A stretch of 64,000 bases of DNA from Phytopseudomonas punonensis (lineage in GTDB: Bacteria; Pseudomonadota; Gammaproteobacteria; Pseudomonadales; Pseudomonadaceae): positions 1 through 64,000 of the forward strand of contig NZ_FRBQ01000014.1 in NCBI RefSeq assembly GCF_900142655.1, in the 5' to 3' direction. Shown here piece after piece: positions 37,010 to 45,518 of this stretch. The notes beneath the pieces were generated by a model. It saw nothing but the letters and a program-made list of their open reading frames with translations, made no database searches and had not been told where the DNA came from. A program made the translations under genes and the position numbers. The first letter of the stretch is position 1. Every line of letters begins with the position of its first letter.

Positions 37010-37129
37010 CCGAGCCCTTGCTCGCTCGGCAATCAATCTGAACGAAGCACTCGCCGCTGGTTCTGAAACACTAGAACCGGCGGACGGCCTGGCCGTTCGC
37101 GATCCTTCCCTTCGAACCCCGGGATCGCT

Positions 37130-39205
37130 ATGGCAGATGAACAACAGATCAACTGGTTGGTCGAGCAGTCCATGCTGCACGCCGCCCGCCAGCGCACGCG
37201 CCTGTATTCGGGCCAGGCCCGTTTGTGGCAGCAACCCTACGCATTGGCCCGGCCGCGCAGCGTTACCGCGGTAGCCTCGGTGTGGCTGGCCGTCTACCCG
37301 GCCTCGATCATTACCTCGCCCGATGGCTCGGTGCTGCAGGCGCTTGGCGACGAACGCTTATGGTCGGCGCTCTCCGAACTCGGTGTGCAGGGCATCCACA
37401 CCGGGCCGCTGCGGCGCTCGGGCGGTTTGCAGGGGCGCGAGTACACGCCCACTGTCGACGGCAACTTCGACCGCATCAGCCTGGAGATCGACCCGCGCTT
37501 TGGCAGCGAGGAAGAACTGGTGCACCTGAGCCGTGTAGCAGCCGCGCACAATGCGGTGACCATCGACGACTCGATCCCCTCGCACACCGGCAAGGGCGCG
37601 GATTTCCGCCTGGCGGAAATGGCCTACGGCGACTATCCCGGTCTTTACCACATGGTGGAGATCGCCGAGGCCGACTGGGAGCTGCTGCCGCCACTGCCCG
37701 AAGGCCGCGACTCTGTGAACCTGTCGCCAGCTGCGGTCGATGCACTGCGCGACAAGCACTACATCGTCGGCCAGCTGCAGCGGGTGATCTTCTTCGAACC
37801 CGGCGTCAAGGAAACCGACTGGAGCGCCACTGGCGAAATCACCGGCGTCGACGGCAAGGTGCGGCGCTGGGTGTATCTGCATTATTTCAAGGAAGGCCAG
37901 CCGTCACTGAACTGGCTGGATCCGACCTTTGCCGCCCAGCAACTGGTCACCGGTGAGTCGTTGCACGCCATCGACGTGATCGGCTCGCGGGTGCTGCGCC
38001 TGGATGCCAACGGTTTTCTCGGCGTCGAGCGGCGCAGCCAGGGCAATGCCTGGTCGGAGAGCCATCCGCTGTCGCTGACCGGCAACCAGCTGCTCGCCGG
38101 GATGATCCGCAAGGCCGGCGCCTTCAGTTTTCAGGAGCTCAATCTGACGCTCGATGACATCGCCTCGATGTCCCAGGGTGGCGCTGATCTGTCCTATGAC
38201 TTCATCACTCGGCCGGCCTATCAACACGCGCTGTTGACCGGTGACGTGGAGTTCCTGCGCCTGATGATGCTGCAGATGCATGACTTCGGCATCGACCCGG
38301 CGTCGCTGATCCACGCGCTGCAGAACCACGACGAGCTGACCCTTGAGCTGGTGCATTTCTGGACCCTGCACGCCAATGACACCTACGTGTTCCGCGGCCA
38401 GAGCCTGCCTGGCAGCATCCTGCGCGAGCATATTCGTGGCGAGATGTACGAGCGCCTGACCGGCGAGCACGCGCCTTACAACCTGAAGTTCGTCACCAAC
38501 GGCGTGGCCTGTACCACGGTGAGTATCATCACCGCGGCGCTGGGCATTCGTGACCTGAGCACGATCAGCGAAGCCGATATCGAGCAGATCCGCCGCGTGC
38601 ACCTGCTGCTGCTGATGTTCAATGCCATGCAGCCTGGCGTGGTGGCGCTGTCGGGCTGGGATCTGGTTGGCGCGCTGCCATTGGAAGTCGAGCAGGTTGC
38701 CGACTTGATCGCCGAGGGCGACACGCGTTGGATCAACCGTGGTGGTTATGACCTGGTCGACCTCGACCCCGAAGCGCTGTTGTCTGCCGAAGGCCTGCCG
38801 CGTTCTCGACAGTTGTATGGCAGCCTCGCCGAGCAGCTGCAGGATCCGCAGTCCTTCGCCTCCCAGGCGCGCCGGATGTTCGCGGCGCGGCGCTCCCATG
38901 GTGTGGCATCCAGCCGGCAGATCGCCGTGCCGGTCACGCAACATCCGGCGCTGCTGATCATGGTGCATGAGCTGCCGGCGGGCCGCGGCATTCAGGTCAC
39001 CGCGCTGAATTTCGGTGCCGAGCCGATCAGCGAAGTGATCATTCTGGAGCACGTGGAGCCGGGCCCGGTGGTGGACATCATCCACGAGCGGCTGTTGGGC
39101 GACCTGTCTGCCGAGGGCGAGCTGCGCATCCAGCTCGAACCTTATGAGGGACTCGCGCTACGCATCGCCAGCATGGCGCCAGGTATTGCGCCCATGGACG
39201 GCTAG
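37130..39205 (+). CDS. treS: Trehalose synthase-like maltose alpha-D-glucosyltransferase (GH13)
   Basis: A 691-residue GH13 protein of the TreS type, which interconverts maltose and trehalose. Catalytic residues can be placed: the nucleophile Asp in VLRLDANGFLG (about 289), the acid Glu in FSFQELNLTLDD (about 335), and the third Asp in LQNHDELTLELV (about 399), the last being a TreS signature. The N-terminal part is divergent from standard TreS (PSHTGKGADFRLA in place of the usual conserved region I). There is no fused maltokinase domain. It is monocistronic here, with no other trehalose or glycogen genes beside it. Confidence 0.8.
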   Translation: MADEQQINWLVEQSMLHAARQRTRLYSGQARLWQQPYALARPRSVTAVASVWLAVYPASIITSPDGSVLQALGDERLWSALSELGVQGIHTGPLRRSGGLQGREYTPTVDGNFDRISLEIDPRFGSEEELVHLSRVAAAHNAVTIDDSIPSHTGKGADFRLAEMAYGDYPGLYHMVEIAEADWELLPPLPEGRDSVNLSPAAVDALRDKHYIVGQLQRVIFFEPGVKETDWSATGEITGVDGKVRRWVYLHYFKEGQPSLNWLDPTFAAQQLVTGESLHAIDVIGSRVLRLDANGFLGVERRSQGNAWSESHPLSLTGNQLLAGMIRKAGAFSFQELNLTLDDIASMSQGGADLSYDFITRPAYQHALLTGDVEFLRLMMLQMHDFGIDPASLIHALQNHDELTLELVHFWTLHANDTYVFRGQSLPGSILREHIRGEMYERLTGEHAPYNLKFVTNGVACTTVSIITAALGIRDLSTISEADIEQIRRVHLLLLMFNAMQPGVVALSGWDLVGALPLEVEQVADLIAEGDTRWINRGGYDLVDLDPEALLSAEGLPRSRQLYGSLAEQLQDPQSFASQARRMFAARRSHGVASSRQIAVPVTQHPALLIMVHELPAGRGIQVTALNFGAEPISEVIILEHVEPGPVVDIIHERLLGDLSAEGELRIQLEPYEGLALRIASMAPGIAPMDG

Positions 39206-39327
39206 GTGATATGCCTCTGTGCGCTGAGCTTATAACCGTCGGGTAGTTGAGCGCGCCTGCGGGCGCGCCGTATTGTCTCTGTTCAGGCTGGCCGATGGCG
39301 CTGGCCGCATGTCGAGTTGAGGTTTCA

Positions 39328-40290
39328 ATGAACGGCGAGTTTGCCATCCGCACCGAGGATGGCGCCGAGGCTGAGTATTCATCCCGCCCGATCAACTGGG
39401 AGCTGGAGCAGACCGTCGCCGGTCTGCGTGCCGCGCGCGCCGAATGGCGCAACCATTCCGGGCGCAACCCCGAGTTGGGCGGCCGTGAGCTGCCGTCGCG
39501 TCAAGCTATGGCGGCAATTCTCACCGGGCTGTGTGGTGCGTTGTTCCCTATGCGCCTTGGGCCTGCCGAGCTGCGCGAAGAAAGTGAAGATTATTACGTT
39601 GGCCATACCCTGGATCGTGCGCTGAACGCGTTGGTAGCTCAGGTGCGTATGGAGCTGCGTTATGCGGCACGTCAGCGAGGCGACAGCGCCGGTGATGTGG
39701 ATTGCCAGGCCGTGGCCATCGTCCGCGAGTTCGCTGCAGCGTTGCCGGCCCTGCGCCGGTTGCTCGATCAGGATGTGGTGGCGGCCTTCAATGGCGACCC
39801 GGCGGCGCGTAGCGTGGACGAAGTGCTGCTTTGCTACCCGGGCGTGCTGGCGGTGATCTACCACCGCCTGGCCCATCATCTGTATCGCGCTGGCCTGCCG
39901 TTGCTGGCGCGCATTGCCGCGGAGACCGCCCATGGCGCGACCGGTATCGATATCCACCCGGGCGCGCAGATCGGCCACAGCTTCTTTATCGACCATGGCA
40001 CCGGCGTGGTGATCGGCGAGACGGCGATCATCGGCAACCACGTGCGTATCTACCAGGCGGTGACCCTGGGCGCCAAGCGCTTCACCAGCGATGAAAGCGG
40101 TCAGTTGCACAAGGGCCAGCCGCGCCACCCGATCGTCGAAGACAATGTGGTGATCTACGCCGGTGCGACGATTTTGGGGCGCATCACCATTGGCAAAGGC
40201 TCAGTAATCGGCGGTAACGTCTGGCTTACCCGCAGCGTAGAGCCGGGTAGTAATGTGTCTCAGGCCAGTGCCGAGCGAAGCGGCTGCTGA
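39328..40290 (+). CDS. Serine O-acetyltransferase (EpsC/CysE type)
   Basis: A 320-residue enzyme that makes O-acetylserine for cysteine synthesis. The helical N-terminal domain is followed by a left-handed beta-helix of hexapeptide repeats (HPGAQIGHSFFIDHGTGVVI, then GETAIIGNHVRIYQAVTLGA). It is longer at the N-terminus than CysE, like the EpsC group. GAGG lies 5-6 nt before the ATG at 39328; earlier in-frame starts are unsupported. The mini-protein gene follows 87 bp downstream. Confidence 0.9.
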   Translation: MNGEFAIRTEDGAEAEYSSRPINWELEQTVAGLRAARAEWRNHSGRNPELGGRELPSRQAMAAILTGLCGALFPMRLGPAELREESEDYYVGHTLDRALNALVAQVRMELRYAARQRGDSAGDVDCQAVAIVREFAAALPALRRLLDQDVVAAFNGDPAARSVDEVLLCYPGVLAVIYHRLAHHLYRAGLPLLARIAAETAHGATGIDIHPGAQIGHSFFIDHGTGVVIGETAIIGNHVRIYQAVTLGAKRFTSDESGQLHKGQPRHPIVEDNVVIYAGATILGRITIGKGSVIGGNVWLTRSVEPGSNVSQASAERSGC

Positions 40291-40377
40291 ACCAGGCGCG
40301 TTTGATTTGTGTCATATAACAGACACGCAGATTTCATAGACTCGGTTCGAGACCAAAGAGAGAGAAAGGAGAAAGAA

Positions 40378-40464
40378 ATGGACGATTATCAGGAAGAGCT
40401 GCTCGAGTCCCGCGCCGTGGAGCAGGACGTACCCGAGTTCGCTGAAGATGCAACCGAGCTCTGA
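40378..40464 (+). CDS. 28-residue acidic mini-protein
   Basis: The reading frame MDDYQEELLESRAVEQDVPE plus FAEDATEL is preceded by AAAGGAG, 5 nt before the ATG, one of the best Shine-Dalgarno sites in the window. It is followed 60 bp later by a strong terminator. The product is highly acidic (12 D/E of 28) with one basic residue. An inverted repeat GTGTC/GACAC (40309-40326) lies upstream. Function unknown. It could be an independent small transcript or the tail of the acetyltransferase transcript. Confidence 0.7.
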   Translation: MDDYQEELLESRAVEQDVPEFAEDATEL

Positions 40465-40525
40465 GCGCTCGGTAACTGGCGAGAGGTGAGCGGTTAGTCC
40501 GCTTCAGCCTTTAGCCCAGAATCAA

Positions 40526-40557
40526 AAAAGGCCCGGGGCATATGCACCGGGCCTTTT
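40526..40557. terminator. Bidirectional terminator
   Basis: AAAAGGCCCGG and CCGGGCCTTTT form a perfect 11-bp stem with a 10-nt loop. T and A runs at the ends let it serve both the mini-protein transcript and the convergent metal operon. Confidence 0.92.
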
Positions 40558-40582
40558 CGTTGCAGTCTTGCAAGTCCCACGC

Positions 40583-41470
40583 TTACTGGGTGAGCGCCTT
40601 GACCAGGCTTTCGACATTGCCTTCCAGTTCGGTCACCGGATCGTCTTTCTCGGTTTCCAGCACCAGCAGGGGTACGCCGGCGGCCTTGATCGCATCGGCA
40701 ACCGCTTTTGGCGGTGCGCGGTGGTGCAGCACCAAGGCCACGTCGTCCGCTTTCAGCGCTGCGGTCAGAGACTGCAGGGCTTCGGCATCCCAGTCGCGGT
40801 CATCACGGCTGTCGCTGCTGACCAGATCCAGATTGAGGCCGCTGATCAGGTAATCCAGGCGATCACTGAGGCTGTAGACGGACAGGTTGTCGGCCTTGGC
40901 CAGTTCGCGCTCGCTGTGGGCATTGAGCTTGAGCAGGCGCTGCTTGAGGGCCGCCAGATTCTGCTCGACTTTGCCCTTGGCGTCCGGTGCCAGGCGCACC
41001 AGGTCGGCGGCCATCACGTCGGCCATGCGGCCCATGTTGTTGATCGCCAGCCACGGATAACTGGCCAGGTCATTGTCACCACTGCTCTCTGCCTGGGTAG
41101 CGATGCCGGGCAGGGCGCCGTCTACCGGGCGCGCGGCGTCGATCTCGACGATACGGATATTGCTGCGCCGAGCCATGGGGTAAAGCGGGTCTTCGGCCCA
41201 TAGCGAGCGTAGGGCGATGGCTGCGTCGGCATCAACGGCGACCTTTTGCAGCGCCGCGGCGCCGCGCCCGGCGAAGTACGACACCTGGCGGCTGGCCGGT
41301 AGGTTGGCGGGGGCGGCGCGTTCGATATGCACTTTGGTGCCGTCGAGCAGATCAGTCGCCAGGCCAAAGGTGATCGGCTGCGAGACGAGGACGGTCACGT
41401 CCTTTGCCAGGGCTAGGCCGGGCAGGCTGAGGAGCAGGGCGAGGCCCAGTTGGTGAAGTCGATGGGTCAT
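40583..41470 (-). CDS. Second, atypical metal-ABC substrate-binding-like protein
   Basis: A 295-residue periplasmic protein (signal MTHRLHQLGLALLLSLPGLA, cleaved near ALA/K). It shares the cluster A-I binding-protein fold pattern (TVLVSQPITFGLATDLLDGT, the long backbone helix around VEQNLAALKQRLLKLN, and C-terminal VALVLHHRAPPKAVADAIKA). The usual metal-binding histidines of ZnuA are not evident. It ends the metal operon and overlaps the permease stop by ATGA. It might present a chelated metal or scavenge it for the first binding protein. Confidence 0.72.
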   Translation of the reverse strand: MTHRLHQLGLALLLSLPGLALAKDVTVLVSQPITFGLATDLLDGTKVHIERAAPANLPASRQVSYFAGRGAAALQKVAVDADAAIALRSLWAEDPLYPMARRSNIRIVEIDAARPVDGALPGIATQAESSGDNDLASYPWLAINNMGRMADVMAADLVRLAPDAKGKVEQNLAALKQRLLKLNAHSERELAKADNLSVYSLSDRLDYLISGLNLDLVSSDSRDDRDWDAEALQSLTAALKADDVALVLHHRAPPKAVADAIKAAGVPLLVLETEKDDPVTELEGNVESLVKALTQ

Positions 41471-42369
41471 CCCAGGTTACCTTTCAAGCTTGGTACGACG
41501 CCGCGGGCGATGGCGGCGAGGGCGAAGGCGATACCGGCGATCATGATGATCGCGGCGCCGGAGGGGATCGGCAGATCCAGCACGATGGGCAGCAGGATAC
41601 CCAGCAACGTGCTGACGGTGGCGATCAGCACCGAGAGCCAGAAGAAGCCTTTCAGCGACTGGCTGAGCAGACGCGCGGCGGCCGCCGGAATCACCAGCAG
41701 GGCGCCGACCAGAATGGCGCCGATGACCTTGACCGCAGCGACGGTGATCAACGTCACCAGGATCACGAACAGGTAATCCAGGGTCTTCACGGCAACGCCG
41801 CGCACCGCCGCCAGTTGCGGGTTGAAGCTGGCCAGCATGATGCGGTTGTACAGCGGCAGCGCCAGGCCCATGACCAGGCCACCGACCACCAGCAGCACCA
41901 GCAGGTCGGTGCCGTTGACGGTGAGCACCGAGCCGAACAGCACGTTCTCGAGAATATGTACGTTGATGCGCCCGGCCAGGACCAGCAGCAGGCTGGCGCC
42001 CACGGCCAGGGACACCGACAGGAACACGCCGATCAGCGTGTCCGGTGCCAGGCCCGTGCGATTGCGCAGGTAGTTGAGCAGGATGCCGAACAGCAGGGCA
42101 TAGCCGAACAGGGCGCCATAGGGGCCGGTGTAGGGCTCGCCGAGCAGGATGCCGATGGCCACGCCGGTCAGCGCGGCGTGGCCGACCGCCTCGGAGAAGA
42201 ACGCGAAGCGCTTGACCACCACCAGGGTGCCGAGGCCGCCGAGCACCGGGCCGATCAGCAGGCCGGCGAGCAACGCATTGACCACGAAGCCATAGGCCAG
42301 CGCGGCGGGCAGGTAGCCGGAGGAGGCCCAGCCCTGGATCAGCAGGCGAAATTGTTCATAGTCGATCAT
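41467..42369 (-). CDS. Metal ABC transporter permease (ZnuB-like)
   Basis: A 300-residue permease of the zinc/manganese ABC-3 family with about eight membrane helices. Family landmarks are KRFAFFSEAVGHAALTGVAI, LLFGILLNYLRN and VKVIGAILVGALLVIPAAAA. The start at 42369 overlaps the ATPase stop by ATGA; a longer GC-rich extension is rejected. Confidence 0.93.
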   Translation of the reverse strand: MIDYEQFRLLIQGWASSGYLPAALAYGFVVNALLAGLLIGPVLGGLGTLVVVKRFAFFSEAVGHAALTGVAIGILLGEPYTGPYGALFGYALLFGILLNYLRNRTGLAPDTLIGVFLSVSLAVGASLLLVLAGRINVHILENVLFGSVLTVNGTDLLVLLVVGGLVMGLALPLYNRIMLASFNPQLAAVRGVAVKTLDYLFVILVTLITVAAVKVIGAILVGALLVIPAAAARLLSQSLKGFFWLSVLIATVSTLLGILLPIVLDLPIPSGAAIIMIAGIAFALAAIARGVVPSLKGNLG

Positions 42370-43121
42370 GGTTGAACGGCCTCCACCGCACGTACATGGG
42401 TGGAGAACAGGCCGAGCAGGCGCTCCGGGGTCAGGGCCTCGGCCGGCGGTGCATCGAACAGCACGCGGCGGCTCAGGCCGGTGACGCGGTCGGCCAGGCG
42501 CTTGACCGCTTCCAGGTCGTGCTCGATCCACAGCACCGTGATGCCGGCGCGACGCCAGTCGCCGAGCAGACGCTCGAACACTTGGATGCCGGCTTCGTCG
42601 AGGGCCGACATCGGCTCGTCGAGTACCAGCAATTGTGGTGCGGGGATCAGCCCCTGGGCGAGCAGCACGCGCTGGCGTTCACCGCCAGACAACGCGCCCA
42701 TGCGCCGTTTGCGCTTCTCCAGCATGCCGACGCGGGCCAGCGCATCGTCGATAGCCTTGGCGTAATGCTTCGACACACCAAGAAAGGCCGGGCGGCGCTG
42801 GCACATGGCGGCCATGAAGTCGTCCACGGTCATGGGTAGGCCGCGATCAAACTCCAGGGCCTGAGGCACGTAACCGATGGTGCCGGCAGCACCGGGCCAT
42901 TCCAGGCTGAGCTTGCCCTGATGGGGCATCTGGCCGAGCAGGGTCTTGATCAGCGAGCTCTTGCCGCCGCCGTTGGGGCCGACCAAGGCATGCACGCTGC
43001 CTGGCTGAACCCTGAAGCTGACGTTGTCGAGAATCTGCGTGCGGCCCAGCACCAGGCTGACCTGCTGAAAGTCGATGGTCGGGCCGACAGCCGCCACGCT
43101 GAGGTTTTCTGCCGCGGTCAT
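42366..43121 (-). CDS. Metal ABC transporter ATPase (ZnuC-like)
   Basis: A 251-residue ABC ATPase. Walker A is GPNGGGKSS, the signature is GALSGGERQRVLLAQ, Walker B is LLVLDEPMSALD, and the H-loop is LWIEHD. Its closest pattern is the ZnuC/MntB group. Overlaps both neighbours by ATGA. Confidence 0.94.
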   Translation of the reverse strand: MTAAENLSVAAVGPTIDFQQVSLVLGRTQILDNVSFRVQPGSVHALVGPNGGGKSSLIKTLLGQMPHQGKLSLEWPGAAGTIGYVPQALEFDRGLPMTVDDFMAAMCQRRPAFLGVSKHYAKAIDDALARVGMLEKRKRRMGALSGGERQRVLLAQGLIPAPQLLVLDEPMSALDEAGIQVFERLLGDWRRAGITVLWIEHDLEAVKRLADRVTGLSRRVLFDAPPAEALTPERLLGLFSTHVRAVEAVQP

Positions 43122-44050
43122 TTGCCGGCTTCCTGAATGGCGCGCACCACGGTGTTCATGTTGTTTGTCATTTCCTTCTCGTACTTCTCGGCGCTGTATT
43201 CGCCGTAGGAAATGTGCGACAGCGGGTAGAGCTTGACGCCGGACTCGCGCTGGATGGTTTCAACGTAGGTGGACGGGAAGTCCAGTTCGGAGAAGATCAC
43301 TTTCACGTCCAGCTCGCGCAGCTGATCGATGGTCTTTTTCAGCTGGCTCGGGCTCGGCTCGATACCGTGGGCTGGTTCCACCACCGCAGTAACCTCCAGG
43401 CCGAACTCGCGCAGCAGGTAATCGTAAGCGGCGTGCACGGTGGCCACGCGCAGGTCGGCGTTGGGCGCTTCGGTCAGTTGGGCGAGGGCGTCGGCGCGCA
43501 GTTTGCGCAGGCGTTTGCCATAGGCGCGGGCGTTCTGGGTGTAGGTCTTGGCGTTGTCCGGGTCGAGCTTGCCGAGCTCGCGGGCGATGTTGTTGACCTG
43601 GGCGATGGAGGCGCTGATCGACAGGAAGGTATGCGGGTTGACCACCTTGCCAGCGCCGCGGGCAGCGATGCCGGTGGCCGCCAGCAGGGGCACATTGGCG
43701 TTGGCTTCGATCACTTCGATATCCGGCTTTTCGCTGGCAGCGATCATGCGGTCGGCGAAGTCGTCATGGCCCACGCCGTTGAGCACCACCACGTCCAGCG
43801 AGCCGATGCGCTTGATGTCTTCGGCCCGCGGCTCGTAGGCGTGCGGGTTGAACCCGGCCGGAATCAGCGGCACCACCTCGGCCTTGTCGCCGACGATATT
43901 GGCCACATAGCTGTAGTAGGGGTGCAGGGTGATGCCGATACGCAGCTTGGCATCGGCGGCGCTGGCGGCGCCGAGCAGGAGCAGGGCGGCCAGGCCGATG
44001 CTCAGGCGTAGCAGCAAGTGACGTGCGCGGGAAGGGCGGGAAATGGGCAT
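43118..44050 (-). CDS. Zinc/manganese-type ABC substrate-binding protein
   Basis: A 310-residue periplasmic binding protein with a signal peptide (RLSIGLAALLLLGAASA). Metal-ligand histidines of the ZnuA/PsaA family appear in order: TLHPYYSYV, NPHAYEPRAEDI, NPHTFLS, and VHAAYDYL; the acidic ligand is in the C-terminal part. It lacks the long His-rich loop of high-affinity ZnuA, so zinc or manganese are both possible. The start is 36 bp past the DUF6162-like gene, and it overlaps the ATPase by ATGA. Confidence 0.92.
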   Translation of the reverse strand: MPISRPSRARHLLLRLSIGLAALLLLGAASAADAKLRIGITLHPYYSYVANIVGDKAEVVPLIPAGFNPHAYEPRAEDIKRIGSLDVVVLNGVGHDDFADRMIAASEKPDIEVIEANANVPLLAATGIAARGAGKVVNPHTFLSISASIAQVNNIARELGKLDPDNAKTYTQNARAYGKRLRKLRADALAQLTEAPNADLRVATVHAAYDYLLREFGLEVTAVVEPAHGIEPSPSQLKKTIDQLRELDVKVIFSELDFPSTYVETIQRESGVKLYPLSHISYGEYSAEKYEKEMTNNMNTVVRAIQEAGK

Positions 44051-44086
44051 GGGCGGGTGGTCTTCTGTCAGATGAGTCGGAGGCGG

Positions 44087-44653
44087 TCAGTGGCGATGTT
44101 GCCGGGTGACGCCTGCGTCGTACTGCGAGGCGATCTGCTGCCAGCCGGCAGTGATCAGGCTTTGCGCGTCCAGCTTGTCGGGCGCGCTGGCGCCTTTGCG
44201 GTTGAGCCATACGTCGGCCTGCTCATGCGCGGTGTCGAGCAGCATCAGCAGCGAGCCGGCAACCTCCAGCGCCTGGCTGGCGCCGAAGTAGGCCGGCCCG
44301 TCGCCGGGCAGCAATTGCCACTGGTGGCTGCCACGGCTGGTCGTGCTGGCATCGGCGGTGAAGGGCGGGAAGCCTTCTTCGGCGAGTTCTGCAGGCGTCA
44401 GCAGCGCTTGCTCTTCGGCGAAGCGGATACGGATCTCGTCGGCGGCCACACGCAGATCGGCATAGAGGCCTTGTTCAGCGGCCGTCAGGTCACGGCGGGC
44501 GTCGATCTGGTGGCTTTCGATGCGGGTTTCGCTCTCCGTCTCGCCATGCCAGGCGACCACGCAAGCGGCCGCCAGCACGATGACCAGGCACAGCAGGAGC
44601 ACGTAGAGGGTTTCATGTCCGGCACCGGCGGGGCGTACGACCTGAACCGTCAT
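44087..44653 (-). CDS. DUF6162-like membrane-anchored protein of the metal operon
   Basis: A 188-residue protein with one N-terminal membrane helix (LYVLLLCLVIVLAAACVVAW) and a periplasmic helical domain with TPAELAEEGFPPFTAD. It ends in GVTRQHRH, histidines that might bind metal. From memory it matches small proteins sitting beside zinc ABC genes in P. aeruginosa (PA4063 region). Its ATG overlaps the stop of the gene before it. Function unknown, probably metal handing or transporter support. Confidence 0.72.
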   Translation of the reverse strand: MTVQVVRPAGAGHETLYVLLLCLVIVLAAACVVAWHGETESETRIESHQIDARRDLTAAEQGLYADLRVAADEIRIRFAEEQALLTPAELAEEGFPPFTADASTTSRGSHQWQLLPGDGPAYFGASQALEVAGSLLMLLDTAHEQADVWLNRKGASAPDKLDAQSLITAGWQQIASQYDAGVTRQHRH

Positions 44654-44976
44654 GGGGCCTCGATTTCCGTGTGGTCGATTTCGACGATATGGCCGGGGCC
44701 GGCGTCGAACAGCACGTAGAACTCGCCTTCGGGCTTCTTGAAGGTCAGGGTCGAGTCCTCCGCGAGCTTGCCGGGTACCAGAATGCTTTCGTCATAGCCG
44801 ATCACATCCAGGGTCACGCCGGCGGCGCCGCTGCCATCGGAAAAACCGCCGGTGCAGCGAATGTTCTCGGCATCGACTTCTTCGCACTGGCACATCGGAT
44901 TGTGGGCCAGGGCCAGGCCACTGAGTGACAGCAGCGCGATGCCTGCGGCCATGCGCAGGACGTTGGGCTTGATCAT
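44650..44976 (-). CDS. Small secreted cysteine-rich protein of the metal operon
   Basis: A 108-residue protein with a signal peptide that appears to end ALA, so the mature chain would start HNPMCQCEEVDAENIRC. An N-terminal His followed by three cysteines in the first 16 residues suggests a metal site. The rest is a small beta-sandwich-like domain (GVTLDVIGYDESILVPGK, then EFYVLFDAGPGHIVEIDH). AAGGAGG lies 8 nt before the ATG, which overlaps the previous stop. I do not recognise the family. Confidence 0.72.
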   Translation of the reverse strand: MIKPNVLRMAAGIALLSLSGLALAHNPMCQCEEVDAENIRCTGGFSDGSGAAGVTLDVIGYDESILVPGKLAEDSTLTFKKPEGEFYVLFDAGPGHIVEIDHTEIEAP

Positions 44977-45518
44977 GGTTTGCCTCCTTGTTGTTTCTGC
45001 AGCCACGCGACGGTGGATGGGGATGCCTGGTCGAGCGGCACGGCGGCCTGATGGACGGAGCCGTCCCAGCCCTCCATGGTGATCCACAGTTCGGCGTCCG
45101 CTTTGGTGCGGGTCGGCAGCGGCACGGTGGCGCCCATGCGGTAGGCGCTGCCGAAGAAAATGCCGCCGGCGGCGCGCAGGCTGCGCGGCTTGCCGATGCG
45201 CAGGTAGGTGGCCTTGACCTGGCCGATGCATTCCTTGCACAGCGCGCCGGTGAAGATCTTCATGTAGCCGGCCGGCCCGTCGAGCTCCGGCGGCGCGGCG
45301 CGAAATTCGGCCAGGGTGATCGACCAGGGGCCCACCGGCACTTCGCCGATCGTGCGCTCGCCCAGGCCGCTGGTGCCGCGAAACAGCGCCATATCGGCAA
45401 AGTACTTGGGCATGAACGCCAGCGGGATGATCACCAGCAGGATATTGATGTGGAAGCGCCACTTGTACCAAAGGCGGCTCAGGGGCGAGGTGGGTTGCGC
45501 TGCCATGGCCTTGCTCAT
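44973..45518 (-). CDS. Membrane-anchored hypothetical protein with a CxxC motif
   Basis: A 181-residue protein with an N-terminal membrane helix (HINILLVIIPLAFMPKYFA) and a periplasmic domain. The sequence FTGALCKECIGQVKATYLRI has a CxxC that could be redox active or bind metal. The start at 45518 overlaps the PepSY stop by ATGA. No family recognised beyond its operon context. Confidence 0.7.
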   Translation of the reverse strand: MSKAMAAQPTSPLSRLWYKWRFHINILLVIIPLAFMPKYFADMALFRGTSGLGERTIGEVPVGPWSITLAEFRAAPPELDGPAGYMKIFTGALCKECIGQVKATYLRIGKPRSLRAAGGIFFGSAYRMGATVPLPTRTKADAELWITMEGWDGSVHQAAVPLDQASPSTVAWLQKQQGGKP

